Source of the DNA: CAZEHS01 sp964424355
GTDB lineage: Bacteria; Bacillota; Clostridia; Peptostreptococcales; Acidaminobacteraceae
Direction: 5' to 3'
Assembly: GCA_964424355.1 (NCBI GenBank)
Contig: CAYRIO010000001.1
Span: 124,001 to 188,000 of the forward strand
DNA length: 64,000 nucleotides
Made by a program: the position numbers and the translations under genes. The notes beneath the pieces were generated by a model, which worked only from the letters and a program-made list of their open reading frames with translations, did no database searches and was not told the origin of the DNA. Below, piece after piece: positions 16,228 to 24,843 of this stretch. The first letter of the stretch is position 1; each line of letters starts with the position of its first letter.

Positions 16228-17868
16228 ATGATAGAGATCATCGGAATTGCCGGATTTGTTCTAATCAGCGGCATTGTATATACACTTGGAAAAAAAGACA
16301 ACAATCCCGAAGAGCCTCTGGACATCATGGAGGATTTTAAAGCGATCAAGCGGGCCATGCTTATTTTAAAAAAGAGCAATATAAACAAGATAGACAATAT
16401 AACCCAGTTGGAGCCTTTCATTGAGCAGGGGTATTCGCTGCAATGGAAACGCTATAAAATCACCCCGGACGAAAAATATCTCATTGTCAGCAGGGTCGGT
16501 AATATCGATTGCCAGCCCTTCATCGATCTGGTCGGCGGGACTTCCAGAAAAGATGGTGATAAGCTTTACTTGAGTTTCCTGAAATTCAAGGTCAGTGAAA
16601 TCGATCCCAAAGCGGTTATCACGATGCATCCCAATCAAGGGATCACAACGACGACCTCTATCGAATGGAACAGTGATGAGTCTCAGGCGGAGGGTGGCGC
16701 CATCCGCGAAGAGGAGTGGCAGAACCGAAAGGATATTTATAGCGAGCCGGGAAAACAGACGGTGACCCTGCGCGTGATGGATCGCAATGAAATCTGGTCC
16801 GATTGGGTCCATGTTGAATTTGAAGTGACCGAGATCCGCGGCGTGAAAGAAATCCAGGCGGGCGCTGATTTTATGATGATCGCCTACAACAGCGGTAAGG
16901 TCGACGCTATTGGCAATAATAAATTCGGACAGCTTGGCAACGGCACGCAGTCACCTTTGAAAGTGAAAACACAGATTTCCAATTTTGAAAATATCGATCA
17001 GATCTCCTGTGGAGAAACCCATGTGCTGTGTAAGGATAATCAGGGGAAGGTCAGCTGTGTCGGCAGTAACGATTTTGGACAGCTTGGACTTGGCAACCGA
17101 TTGAATGTCCGAACACCGCAGAAATTATGGGGTGTCGAACGGGTCAAGCAGCTGGCGGCGGGCAAAGATTTCAGTGCGGCGGTTCTGATGACAGGGGCTG
17201 TCCTGACCTGGGGAAACAATGAGAATGGTCAATTGGGGGAAGATAAACCCCTGTATCTGGAAATACCCCGCCGCATCAAGAATCTGAGTAATGTGAAGAG
17301 CGTCTCGTTGGGGCATACCCACATGGTCTGTGTCCAGTATGATGGCTCGTTAACGGCGTGGGGGGATAACTCCCGGGGCCAGGTGGGCTCGGGATTCAAA
17401 GGGAAAATGATTGAACCCACCACCATCAATGTCAAGGGGATTAAGCAGGCTGTCGCTGGAAAAGATTTTACGATCGCCCTGACCGAGAGCGGAAAACTGT
17501 TTGCCTGGGGCTCCAACCAATATGGGCAACTGGGACTCGTCGGCGAGACGGAATCCATGTTTCCCCAAGAAATCCCTAAATTGAAGAATATCATCAAAGT
17601 GGCAGCCAAAGGACAGTTTGTCCTGGCGCTGACAGATATCGGGGAAGTCTACACCTGGGGGCGCTATAATCAGGATGAGGATGATTGCATTCCCAGCCCG
17701 GCTCTCATTGACGGCTTGAAATATGTGAAGGATATAGCGGCCAGTTATTCGCAGGCCTACATTCTTACTGATAAAGACGAGTTTTTGACCTGGGGATCTC
17801 ATATCGATGCCCGGGTTCCCTTAAATGAATATGTTGAAATCAAGGCGGATCAAGATAATACCAACTAA
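16228..17868 (+). CDS. Membrane-anchored RCC1-repeat protein
   Basis: 546 residues. A single N-terminal membrane segment (about 3-20, IIGIAGFVLISGIVYTLG) is followed by a region of unclear fold (to about 200) and then six or seven RCC1-type beta-propeller repeats. The repeat units show the typical W/VGxNxxGQLGxG pattern, for example AIGNNKFGQLGNG, CVGSNDFGQLGLG, TWGNNENGQLGE, AWGDNSRGQVGSG and AWGSNQYGQLGLVG. RCC1 propellers bind proteins in eukaryotes; the bacterial role is not known. It stands alone between the hem operon and aroE with its own flanking hairpins. Binding to a surface or envelope partner is an inference. Confidence 0.82.
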   Translation: MIEIIGIAGFVLISGIVYTLGKKDNNPEEPLDIMEDFKAIKRAMLILKKSNINKIDNITQLEPFIEQGYSLQWKRYKITPDEKYLIVSRVGNIDCQPFIDLVGGTSRKDGDKLYLSFLKFKVSEIDPKAVITMHPNQGITTTTSIEWNSDESQAEGGAIREEEWQNRKDIYSEPGKQTVTLRVMDRNEIWSDWVHVEFEVTEIRGVKEIQAGADFMMIAYNSGKVDAIGNNKFGQLGNGTQSPLKVKTQISNFENIDQISCGETHVLCKDNQGKVSCVGSNDFGQLGLGNRLNVRTPQKLWGVERVKQLAAGKDFSAAVLMTGAVLTWGNNENGQLGEDKPLYLEIPRRIKNLSNVKSVSLGHTHMVCVQYDGSLTAWGDNSRGQVGSGFKGKMIEPTTINVKGIKQAVAGKDFTIALTESGKLFAWGSNQYGQLGLVGETESMFPQEIPKLKNIIKVAAKGQFVLALTDIGEVYTWGRYNQDEDDCIPSPALIDGLKYVKDIAASYSQAYILTDKDEFLTWGSHIDARVPLNEYVEIKADQDNTN

Positions 17869-17892
17869 GACAGGCTGAGAAGCCTGTCTTCT
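17867..17892 (+). terminator. Possible weak terminator hairpin
   Basis: AAGACAGGCT and AGCCTGTCTT form a 10-bp stem with a GAGA tetraloop, followed by CTTC. It lies 15 nt before aroE. The poor T run may let transcription through. Confidence 0.45.
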
Positions 17893-17907
17893 TCAAAGGA
17901 GAAGGCA

Positions 17908-18765
17908 ATGATCGACAGTGGCACGCGCCTTTATGGCTTATTAGGTAATCCGGTTTCAGGGTCACGGTCCCCATGGATTCATAACCACGTTTTTGAATCT
18001 GAAGGTATTCCTGGAGCTTACCTGGCTTTCACCGTTGGGCCGGAGGCGCTCCAAAATGCGGTAACCGGTCTGAAAGCATTGGGTGCCCGGGGAATCAACG
18101 TCACCATTCCTTACAAGACCGCCATCATCCCTTTACTGGACAGCATCGATCCCATGGCAGCGTTTTTAGGAGCGGTGAATACCGTGGTGTGTGAAGAGGG
18201 GCATTGGCGGGGGTACAATACGGACGGCGCGGGGCTGCTGGCGGTGCTGAAGCGGCATATTCCGGACCTGGAAACGCTTAGGGTTCTGGTGCTGGGAGCC
18301 GGAGGAGCGGCCCGGGGCATCTGTGGCGCCCTGGTCCACGGAGGCATTCAGCGGCTGGGAATCTGGAACCGTTCTTCGGAAAAAGCGAAACAGCTGGTTC
18401 ATGAGCTTCAAGCATCAACCCGGGACGGACAAGCCATTCAAACCGTGGCCTCCGAAGACTCTTTTTCGCTGTTCGATCTGGTGATCAATACCACATCTGT
18501 GGGGATGGCGCCGGAAATCGACGCAATACCGACACGTATTTCCAGCCTCAAGGCCGGGGCTGCTGTATGCGATATCGTCTACAAACCGCACCGGACCCGA
18601 TTTCTCCAAGAGGCTGAAGCAGCCGGACACCCGGTAATCTTCGGTATTGAAATGCTGATTGAGCAGGCTTTGCTGGCGCAGCAGCTGTGGAATCACTTGA
18701 GCGATGCGGCACTGGCTCAGAACCGGGCACGGTTGATTGAAGAATTTGAGGCGCTCCATAAATAA
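17908..18765 (+). CDS. aroE: Shikimate dehydrogenase
   Basis: 285 residues. It reduces 3-dehydroshikimate to shikimate with NADPH. The shikimate-binding GNPVSGSRSPWIHN and NVTIPYK (catalytic Lys), NTDGAGL, and the NADPH-binding VLGAGGAARG are all present. GGAGAAGG precedes the ATG. It lies just upstream of the attenuated aromatic operon, but a separate promoter and leader come between, so it is probably outside the attenuation control. Confidence 0.96.
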   Translation: MIDSGTRLYGLLGNPVSGSRSPWIHNHVFESEGIPGAYLAFTVGPEALQNAVTGLKALGARGINVTIPYKTAIIPLLDSIDPMAAFLGAVNTVVCEEGHWRGYNTDGAGLLAVLKRHIPDLETLRVLVLGAGGAARGICGALVHGGIQRLGIWNRSSEKAKQLVHELQASTRDGQAIQTVASEDSFSLFDLVINTTSVGMAPEIDAIPTRISSLKAGAAVCDIVYKPHRTRFLQEAEAAGHPVIFGIEMLIEQALLAQQLWNHLSDAALAQNRARLIEEFEALHK

Positions 18766-18819
18766 TTGAACAGCCGTTACAGGTAAATTGCCTAACTTGG
18801 CAGAAAAGTGTGACACTTG

Positions 18820-18848
18820 TTGACAGATACCAGGCAAGCGGTTAAACT
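18820..18848 (+). promoter_or_regulatory. Promoter of the aromatic amino acid operon
   Basis: TTGACA (18820-18825) and TAAACT (18843-18848) are separated by 17 bp. Transcription would start near 18855, giving a leader of roughly 345 nt before aroF. Confidence 0.75.
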
Positions 18849-18892
18849 AAGTTAAAACCTGAGCCAAGAAAGGCTCAAGAAGGAAGAATCCT

Positions 18893-19018
18893 ATGAACCC
18901 GTCATTGACACTCCCGAAAATGACAAATGAATATTTTGGTTTCTTTAGCTGGGGCTACTATTTTTTTAGCGCTGGCTTTTTGGCATACCAAAAAATTCAT
19001 AGGCTATTCCATACTTAA
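18893..19018 (+). CDS. Aromatic-rich attenuator leader peptide (41 aa)
   Basis: A 41-codon frame from ATG 18893 to TAA 19016 with AGGAAG 6 nt before it. Residues 14-32 are strikingly rich in aromatic residues: Tyr at 14, 22, 23 and 32, Phe at 15, 17, 18, 24, 25 and 29, and Trp at 20. It has no similarity to an enzyme and sits between the promoter and a terminator ahead of the aroF operon. By comparison with pheA and trp leaders, ribosome stalling at these codons when charged Phe-, Tyr- or Trp-tRNA is scarce should allow transcription onward. It may be too short for ordinary gene calls. Confidence 0.85.
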   Translation: MNPSLTLPKMTNEYFGFFSWGYYFFSAGFLAYQKIHRLFHT

Positions 19019-19092
19019 AGACAAAAGAGATTTTAAACCCACACAGAGTAAACGGGCATTTCTTTAAGTAATTTAAAGAAATGCCTTTTTTA
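19012..19092 (+). terminator. Transcription attenuator: antiterminator and intrinsic terminator
   Basis: The terminator is GGCATTTCTTTAA (19055-19067) paired with TTAAAGAAATGCC (19073-19085), then six T. A competing pairing is visible: TACTTAAAGA (19012-19021) is perfectly complementary to TCTTTAAGTA (19061-19070). The first arm overlaps the leader stop codon (19016-19018). A ribosome finishing the leader would cover it and allow termination, whereas one stalled on the aromatic codons would leave it free to form the antiterminator. Confidence 0.85.
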
Positions 19093-19202
19093 TTTCCACG
19101 AAGGAGGTGGTTCGTTGAGCGATGGCGCGTTTTATATGGTGTATCAAGGTGTAGTGAAAATGAGAAACACACAAACTGGAATTCCAACAGGAGGAATAAA
19201 AC

Positions 19203-20252
19203 ATGGTTATCGTACTCAAGCCAGGAACTACCTTAGAAGAAAAGAAGAAGATCATCGACAGGGTTGAACACATGGGCTACAAGGTCAAGATCATCAAAGG
19301 CGCGACCCAAAGCATTCTGGGTATTGTCGGTGACACGGCTAAATTAGAGGAGTCTGCCTTCTACGGAAGTCCGCATATCGAAAAGGTTGTCCGGATCAAG
19401 GTGCCTTACAAGATGGCCAGCAGAGCCTTTCATCAGCCTAGCAGCATCATCCAGGTTGGAAAGCATGCGATTGGGGGAGGCAACCTCACGATGATGGCCG
19501 GGCCCTGCTGCATTGAAAGCCGGGAACAGATCGATACCATTGCAGCAGCGGTTAAAAGCAGTGGCGCCCACATCCTTCGGGGAGGGGCCTTCAAACCCAG
19601 AACATCCCCCTACAGTTTTCAGGGAATGGGAGAAGAGGGATTGAAGCTGCTCAGAGAGGCTGGGGATGCCAACGACATGCCGGTCTGCACGGAGCTGATG
19701 TCCACAGAAGAGTTCGATTTGGTTGAATCCTACACGGATATCATCCAGATCGGCGCCCGGAACATGCAGAATTTTTCTCTGTTGAAAAAAGTCGGTGGGA
19801 CACACAAGCCCATTCTTCTGAAGCGCGGCATGTCTGCAACCATTGAGGAATTCCTGATGTCCGCCGAATACATCATGGCCAGCGGCAATCCCAATGTCAT
19901 CCTGTGCGAACGGGGCATCCGCACCTTCGAAAACTACACCCGGAACACCCTGGACCTGGCCGTGGTCTGTGCCATCAAAGAATTGAGCCATTTGCCCATC
20001 ATCATCGATCCCAGCCATGCTACCGGCAGATGGGAAATGATTGAGCCGATCTCAAAAGCCGCGGTGGCTGTGGGTTGTGACGGCTTGATGATCGAGGTTC
20101 ACCACGAACCGGAGAAAGCCTTCTCGGATGGGCCCCAATCCTTGAAGCCTCATAAATTCGCAAAATTGATGGACAGCATTGGCAGGATCCACGCGGTGTG
20201 CAGTGAAATTGAAACGACAGAAAGTGTGGCGAGCATCCATGCAGCAATCTGA
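19203..20252 (+). CDS. aroF: 3-deoxy-7-phosphoheptulonate (DAHP) synthase
   Basis: 349 residues. It condenses phosphoenolpyruvate with erythrose-4-phosphate, the entry step of aromatic synthesis. About 70 N-terminal residues form the ferredoxin-like regulatory domain of the AroF/KdsA-like type I-beta enzymes. The catalytic barrel shows MMAGPCCIESREQ, RGGAFKPRTSPYSFQGMG, QIGARNMQNF, LLKRGMSATIEEF and PIIIDPSHATGR. AGGAGG lies before ATG 19203. As first enzyme it is the sensible target of the upstream attenuator. Confidence 0.96.
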   Translation: MVIVLKPGTTLEEKKKIIDRVEHMGYKVKIIKGATQSILGIVGDTAKLEESAFYGSPHIEKVVRIKVPYKMASRAFHQPSSIIQVGKHAIGGGNLTMMAGPCCIESREQIDTIAAAVKSSGAHILRGGAFKPRTSPYSFQGMGEEGLKLLREAGDANDMPVCTELMSTEEFDLVESYTDIIQIGARNMQNFSLLKKVGGTHKPILLKRGMSATIEEFLMSAEYIMASGNPNVILCERGIRTFENYTRNTLDLAVVCAIKELSHLPIIIDPSHATGRWEMIEPISKAAVAVGCDGLMIEVHHEPEKAFSDGPQSLKPHKFAKLMDSIGRIHAVCSEIETTESVASIHAAI

Positions 20253-21375
20253 TGAAAAAGCAGATGAGGGTGGCTTTTTTAAAAGCATCGCCATCACCGG
20301 CCTGGGACTGATCGGAGGTTCCCTGGTGAAGGCGTTGCGACTGAAAGGCTATACCGGTAAGATCATCGGCATTGACCCGGACGCAGAAACCCGGCGCCTG
20401 GCGGAGGCTTCAGGGCTCTTCGACAGAATATCGGAGCTGCCGGTGAAAGAAACCGATGCCGTAGAGCTGCTGATTCTGGCAGTTCCACTGAGCCACATGC
20501 CGGCAGCGCTGAACGGGGTATCCCATCTGATTGGGCCGGAAACACTGGTGACGGATGCCGGCAGCGTAAAGAGTACGGTCCACCTCATGGCGGATTCTGT
20601 CCTGGAACCAGGAACGGCCTTCATCGGCGGACATCCCATGGCAGGGTCGGACCGATCCGGGTTTGCTCATGCCTCCCCAATCCTGTTCGAAAATGCCTAC
20701 TACTTTCTGACCCCGGGCTCGAACGCTCAGGAAAGTCAGCTTGAGAGGCTCCAGGCCTTGGTCCAAAAGATCGGTGCCATCCCCGTGGTGACAACCCCTC
20801 AGGAACATGATTCCCTGGCCGCCCGGCTCAGCCATCTGCCACATCTGACAGCCTGTGCGCTGGTAAGCACCTTTGTGCAAAGCCTGCCGGAGGATTCCCT
20901 GAAATATTCCGGGGGCGGTTTCCGGGACACCACACGGATTGCCATGGGGGATCCCCAACTCTGGCGTGATATCTTCGTTCAGAATAAAAAGGAACTGGCC
21001 AGCGGGATAGAAGTTCTGATTCAGGAACTTCAGCAGTTCAAAAGCTTGCTGATGGCAGAAAAAACCGATGAAATTGTATATAATCTAAGCAGAACCCAAA
21101 AAATCCGTTCGGGGCTGGCAGCCAGACGGCCCAGCGAGGAATCCTCCCTTTATCCACTGATTCTGGATGTGGAGGATCGCCCCGGCATTCTGGCAGCAGT
21201 AACCGGCCTACTGGCGGAAAAGCACTTGAATATCAAGGACATCGCTCTGGATCATGCACGGGAAACCCTGCCAGGGGCCCTGATCCTCAGCTTTGCTACC
21301 AGTGCGGAACGATCCCGCGCGGCAGAGTTCGTTACAGACGCAAAACTTTGCGAAGTCTTTATAGAACAGGACTGA
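20239..21375 (+). CDS. tyrA: Prephenate dehydrogenase with ACT domain
   Basis: 378 residues from ATG 20239, which overlaps the aroF end by 14 nt; the frame is open further upstream inside aroF, but that part has no family similarity. It makes 4-hydroxyphenylpyruvate for tyrosine. SIAITGLGLIGGSLVKALR is the NAD-binding fold, and GGHPMAGSDRSGF and ARLSHLPH are family motifs. Residues about 300-378 form an ACT domain (PLILDVEDRPGILAAVTGLLAEKHLNI), typical of feedback control by tyrosine. So both attenuation and allostery may act on this branch. Confidence 0.94.
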   Translation: MQQSDEKADEGGFFKSIAITGLGLIGGSLVKALRLKGYTGKIIGIDPDAETRRLAEASGLFDRISELPVKETDAVELLILAVPLSHMPAALNGVSHLIGPETLVTDAGSVKSTVHLMADSVLEPGTAFIGGHPMAGSDRSGFAHASPILFENAYYFLTPGSNAQESQLERLQALVQKIGAIPVVTTPQEHDSLAARLSHLPHLTACALVSTFVQSLPEDSLKYSGGGFRDTTRIAMGDPQLWRDIFVQNKKELASGIEVLIQELQQFKSLLMAEKTDEIVYNLSRTQKIRSGLAARRPSEESSLYPLILDVEDRPGILAAVTGLLAEKHLNIKDIALDHARETLPGALILSFATSAERSRAAEFVTDAKLCEVFIEQD

Positions 21376-21379
21376 ACCC

Positions 21380-22432
21380 ATGACATTGATGATCAATCTG
21401 GCAACGACCAGCTATCCCATTACAATCGAATCCTCCCTGCGCTTTCAAATCAACTCCCGTTTAGGGGCTTTAGGCTGTGAGCGTCTGGCTATTGTCACCG
21501 ACAGCACCGTCTGGGAACTTCATGGCGAGGTGATGGAACAGCAGCTGCGTGGATTCAACGTGAATCTCACCGTGCTGCCCCCAGGTGAAAGCTCCAAATC
21601 GCCGGAAAACCTGATGCAGCTTTACCGGAACTGGCTCAGCGCAGGATTGACCCGAAAGGATCTGGTTCTGGCATTTGGCGGTGGCGTCATCGGTGACCTC
21701 ACCGGTTACGCAGCCGCTACGTATCTCCGGGGCGTTCCCTTCATCCAGATTCCAACGACGCTGCTATCTCAGGTGGACAGCAGTATCGGCGGGAAGGTTG
21801 CCGTGGATCTGCCGGAAGGCAAGAATCTGGTGGGCACGTTTTACCATCCCCAGGAGGTCTGGATCGATCCGGATTATCTGAATACCCTGCCGGAGAGGAT
21901 ATTCAAGGATGGCATGGCCGAGGTGGTGAAAGCCGGATGCATTTCCGATGCAACCCTCTACCGATTGCTGAAGACGTCACCATTTCCCTTGGAACTGGAG
22001 ACACTTCATGAAATGATCCGCAGGGCCCTGACGGTAAAAAAGCATCTGGTTGAAGCGGATGAAAAGGAGCAGGGACTCCGAAAGCTCCTGAATTTTGGGC
22101 ATACCATCGGCCATGCGCTGGAGTCCTATGGGCAGTATTCCCGGTGGACCCATGGCGAGGCTGTTGCCATGGGAATGGTTTGGATTACCGGCTGCTCAGA
22201 AGCCGCCGGACTGAGTCCGGCAGGCACGACGGAAGATTTGACAGACCTTCTGGAAAAAATCGGCCTGCCTGTGGCATCCGACGTACCGTTGGACGCCTTG
22301 ATGCTCTGGTTGAACCGGGACAAGAAAAAGACCAGCCGCGGCATTGAACTGGCCCTGATCAAGGAACCCGGCGTCAGCTTTATCCATGAGGTACCCCAGG
22401 AAGAGCTTCGCGGGTTCCTTTTACAAAAATAA
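21380..22432 (+). CDS. aroB: 3-dehydroquinate synthase
   Basis: 350 residues. It cyclises DAHP to 3-dehydroquinate using NAD and a divalent metal. PPGESSKSPENLMQLYRN, AFGGGVIGDLTGYAAATYLRG, PTTLLSQVDSSIGGKVAVDLPEGKN and the metal-binding LLNFGHTIGHALE are intact. It begins 4 nt after tyrA. Confidence 0.97.
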   Translation: MTLMINLATTSYPITIESSLRFQINSRLGALGCERLAIVTDSTVWELHGEVMEQQLRGFNVNLTVLPPGESSKSPENLMQLYRNWLSAGLTRKDLVLAFGGGVIGDLTGYAAATYLRGVPFIQIPTTLLSQVDSSIGGKVAVDLPEGKNLVGTFYHPQEVWIDPDYLNTLPERIFKDGMAEVVKAGCISDATLYRLLKTSPFPLELETLHEMIRRALTVKKHLVEADEKEQGLRKLLNFGHTIGHALESYGQYSRWTHGEAVAMGMVWITGCSEAAGLSPAGTTEDLTDLLEKIGLPVASDVPLDALMLWLNRDKKKTSRGIELALIKEPGVSFIHEVPQEELRGFLLQK

Positions 22433-22478
22433 GTTGTTGAGAGACTGCAGATATCAATAGCGACAGAAGGAGCCTACC

Positions 22479-23741
22479 ATGACTAGAATCATACAATCTG
22501 CCGTTCTCAACGGCACTGTTACAATCCCGCCGTCAAAGAGCCTCAGTCACCGCGCGGTGCTTGCCGCCGCCCTGGCCGAAGGGGAAAGCGTCATTGAGAA
22601 CCTGGTTTTCTCAGAGGACATTGAAGCCACCTGTGCCGCCATTTCGGGCCTAGGTGTTCAGGTTTCAAGAGGAAAAGATTTTCTCAGAATCATGGGCCGG
22701 GGAAAGCTGGAAACCCCAGCATCGCCCTTGCAGTGCCGAGAATCCGGTTCAACGCTCCGATTCCTGATCCCTTTTGCCGGTTTGGTGGAAGGGCCTGTAG
22801 TCTTCTCCGGTGAAGGGAAGCTGGTGACACGGCCTTTGGATCCTTATTTTGAACTGTTCAATCAGCAGGGGATCCGGTACCACTATGATGGCCAGCTTCC
22901 TCTGCTTGTGGAAGGGCAGCTGAAGCCGGATACGTATAAAATGCCGGGCAATATCAGTTCCCAGTTTGTGACCGGGTTGATGTATGTCCTGCCTCTGTTA
23001 AATGGGGATTCGGAGATCGTCCTCACATCACCTCTGGAATCCAGAGATTACGTGGAGTTGACAATACAGGTTCTGGAACGATTCGGCGTGAGTATTGAAA
23101 CAATCACCCCAGAACATTACCGGATTCGTGGCAATCAGCACTATCGCCCCGCACGCTACCGGGTTGAAGGGGACTACTCACAGTCCGCCTTCTGGATCGC
23201 CGCTGGGTTGATGGGGAATGGTCTTGAACTGGCGGATCTGGCACGGGATACACGGCAAGGGGATAAACGGATACTGGATATCGTCGGCGCCATGGGTGCA
23301 GACCTCACCTGGGATGCCGGGCTCCTGAAGGTAGCCAGTACGAAGACTCACGGGACAGTGGTCGATGCCTCTCAGTGTCCGGACCTGGTTCCCATCGTGG
23401 CAACCCTGGCGGCAGTCAGTCAAGGGGAAACCCGCATCATCAACGCTGCCCGGGTACGCATCAAGGAATCGGACCGATTGAAGGCGATCTGCACCGAGCT
23501 GAACAAGCTGGGGGCCTCCATTCAGGAAGAGCCGGAAGGCTTGGTGATTCAAGGGGTAGAACGGCTGACGGGAGGCATCGTGGAAGGCTGGAATGATCAT
23601 CGGATTGTGATGAGCCTGGCCGTGGCCGCTATGAAATGTGATGGTCCTGTCACCATCGAGGGTAGTGAAGCGGTACGGAAGTCCTATCCGCATTTCTTTG
23701 AAGATTTCAAGGCTCTAGGAGGCCAAGTCCGTGAGAAGTAG
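22479..23741 (+). CDS. aroA: 3-phosphoshikimate 1-carboxyvinyltransferase (EPSP synthase)
   Basis: 420 residues. It adds an enolpyruvyl group from PEP to shikimate-3-phosphate. PPSKSLSHRAVLAAALAEG, the RESGSTLRFLIPFA motif, GNISSQFVTGLM, and the C-terminal RIKESDRLKAI and DHRIVMSLAVAA are all present. The first motif reads RESGSTLRF where glyphosate-sensitive class I enzymes have GNAGTAMR, consistent with a class II-like enzyme. AGGAG precedes the ATG, and its end overlaps aroC by 11 nt. Confidence 0.96.
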   Translation: MTRIIQSAVLNGTVTIPPSKSLSHRAVLAAALAEGESVIENLVFSEDIEATCAAISGLGVQVSRGKDFLRIMGRGKLETPASPLQCRESGSTLRFLIPFAGLVEGPVVFSGEGKLVTRPLDPYFELFNQQGIRYHYDGQLPLLVEGQLKPDTYKMPGNISSQFVTGLMYVLPLLNGDSEIVLTSPLESRDYVELTIQVLERFGVSIETITPEHYRIRGNQHYRPARYRVEGDYSQSAFWIAAGLMGNGLELADLARDTRQGDKRILDIVGAMGADLTWDAGLLKVASTKTHGTVVDASQCPDLVPIVATLAAVSQGETRIINAARVRIKESDRLKAICTELNKLGASIQEEPEGLVIQGVERLTGGIVEGWNDHRIVMSLAVAAMKCDGPVTIEGSEAVRKSYPHFFEDFKALGGQVREK

Positions 23742-24843
23742 CTGGGGAAGACACGTGATATACTCACTTTTTGGAGAATCCCACGGCGCGGGGATCGGCA
23801 TCACCCTCCATCATCTGCCTGCCGGGTTCCGACCGGATTTCGAGCGGATCCGGCAGGAACTGGATCGGCGCAAGCCCGGTTCCGGCATCCATGCAACCCC
23901 CAGAAAGGAAGCGGATGCCTATGAGATCCTCAGCGGCATATACGAGGAGAAACTCACAGGAGCGCCCCTGACCGTATTTTTCCGCAACACGGACACCCGT
24001 TCAAAAGACTACCAGAATCTCAGTGTGACACCGCGACCTTCCCATGCGGATTACGCTGCTGCTATGAAATACAAGGGCCATCAGGATTACCGGGGCGGCG
24101 GGCATTTTTCCGGGCGGCTGACTGCGCCCATTGTATTTGCGGGTGCTTTGGTCACGCAGCTTTTGGAGGCTCTGGGCGTTGCCGTCGGCAGCCGGATCTG
24201 TCGGATGGGGCCTGTGACGGATACCCCGGAGGTGCTGGAGAACGATGCCGTCGCATGGATCGCCCAGGGGGCATTGAAATCTAAGAGTTTGCCGTTTTTT
24301 TCGGATGAAGCTGAAAAGGATGCTGTGACCCTTCTGGAATCACTGCGAAAATCCGGGGATTCCATTGGCGGCCAAGTGGAACTCTGTGTGACGGGTGTCC
24401 CCGCAGGCTGGGGAGAGCCGGTTTTTGATTCACTGGAAAGTACGCTGGCCCACCTGCTGTTCTCCATTCCCGGGGTCAAAGCTCTGGAATTCGGGGCCGG
24501 AACGGCATTTGGAAGCCTAAAAGGCTCTGAAGCCAATGATCCCTGGGTGAACCAGGAAGGCGCTGTCCGCTCGTTGAGCAACAACAGCGGCGGCATCAAC
24601 GGCGGCATCAGCAACGGCATGCCGCTCCGGTTCCGGGTGACCTTCCGCCCGACACCCAGCATCTCACTGCCCCAAGGCACTGTTGATCTGGCAACGGGAA
24701 CTGAAACGGTGCTGGAAATCCACGGACGTCATGATCCCTGTATCGTTCCCAGGGCATGTCCGGTAGTGGAGGCAGTGACAGCGATGGCGCTTCTCGAAGC
24801 CATGCTGGATCAACAGATTCAAACGCAGGAGGCTTGGGGATGA
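23731..24843 (+). CDS. aroC: Chorismate synthase
   Basis: 370 residues from a GTG that overlaps the aroA end. It converts EPSP to chorismate with reduced FMN. YSLFGESHGAGIGITLHHLP, RRKPGSG, HADYAAAMKYKGHQDYRGGGHFSGR and GGINGGISNGMPL are family signatures. The stop overlaps the start of pheA (ATGA). Confidence 0.96.
   Translation: MRSSWGRHVIYSLFGESHGAGIGITLHHLPAGFRPDFERIRQELDRRKPGSGIHATPRKEADAYEILSGIYEEKLTGAPLTVFFRNTDTRSKDYQNLSVTPRPSHADYAAAMKYKGHQDYRGGGHFSGRLTAPIVFAGALVTQLLEALGVAVGSRICRMGPVTDTPEVLENDAVAWIAQGALKSKSLPFFSDEAEKDAVTLLESLRKSGDSIGGQVELCVTGVPAGWGEPVFDSLESTLAHLLFSIPGVKALEFGAGTAFGSLKGSEANDPWVNQEGAVRSLSNNSGGINGGISNGMPLRFRVTFRPTPSISLPQGTVDLATGTETVLEIHGRHDPCIVPRACPVVEAVTAMALLEAMLDQQIQTQEAWG

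Noticed and set aside
19115..19267. A 50-codon frame from TTG 19115 with an AAGGAGGTGG site, overlapping the start of aroF.
   Set aside because: It ends inside aroF, has no recognisable composition or homology, and lies in the leader after the terminator. The strong ribosome-like sequence may be chance or part of the leader RNA.
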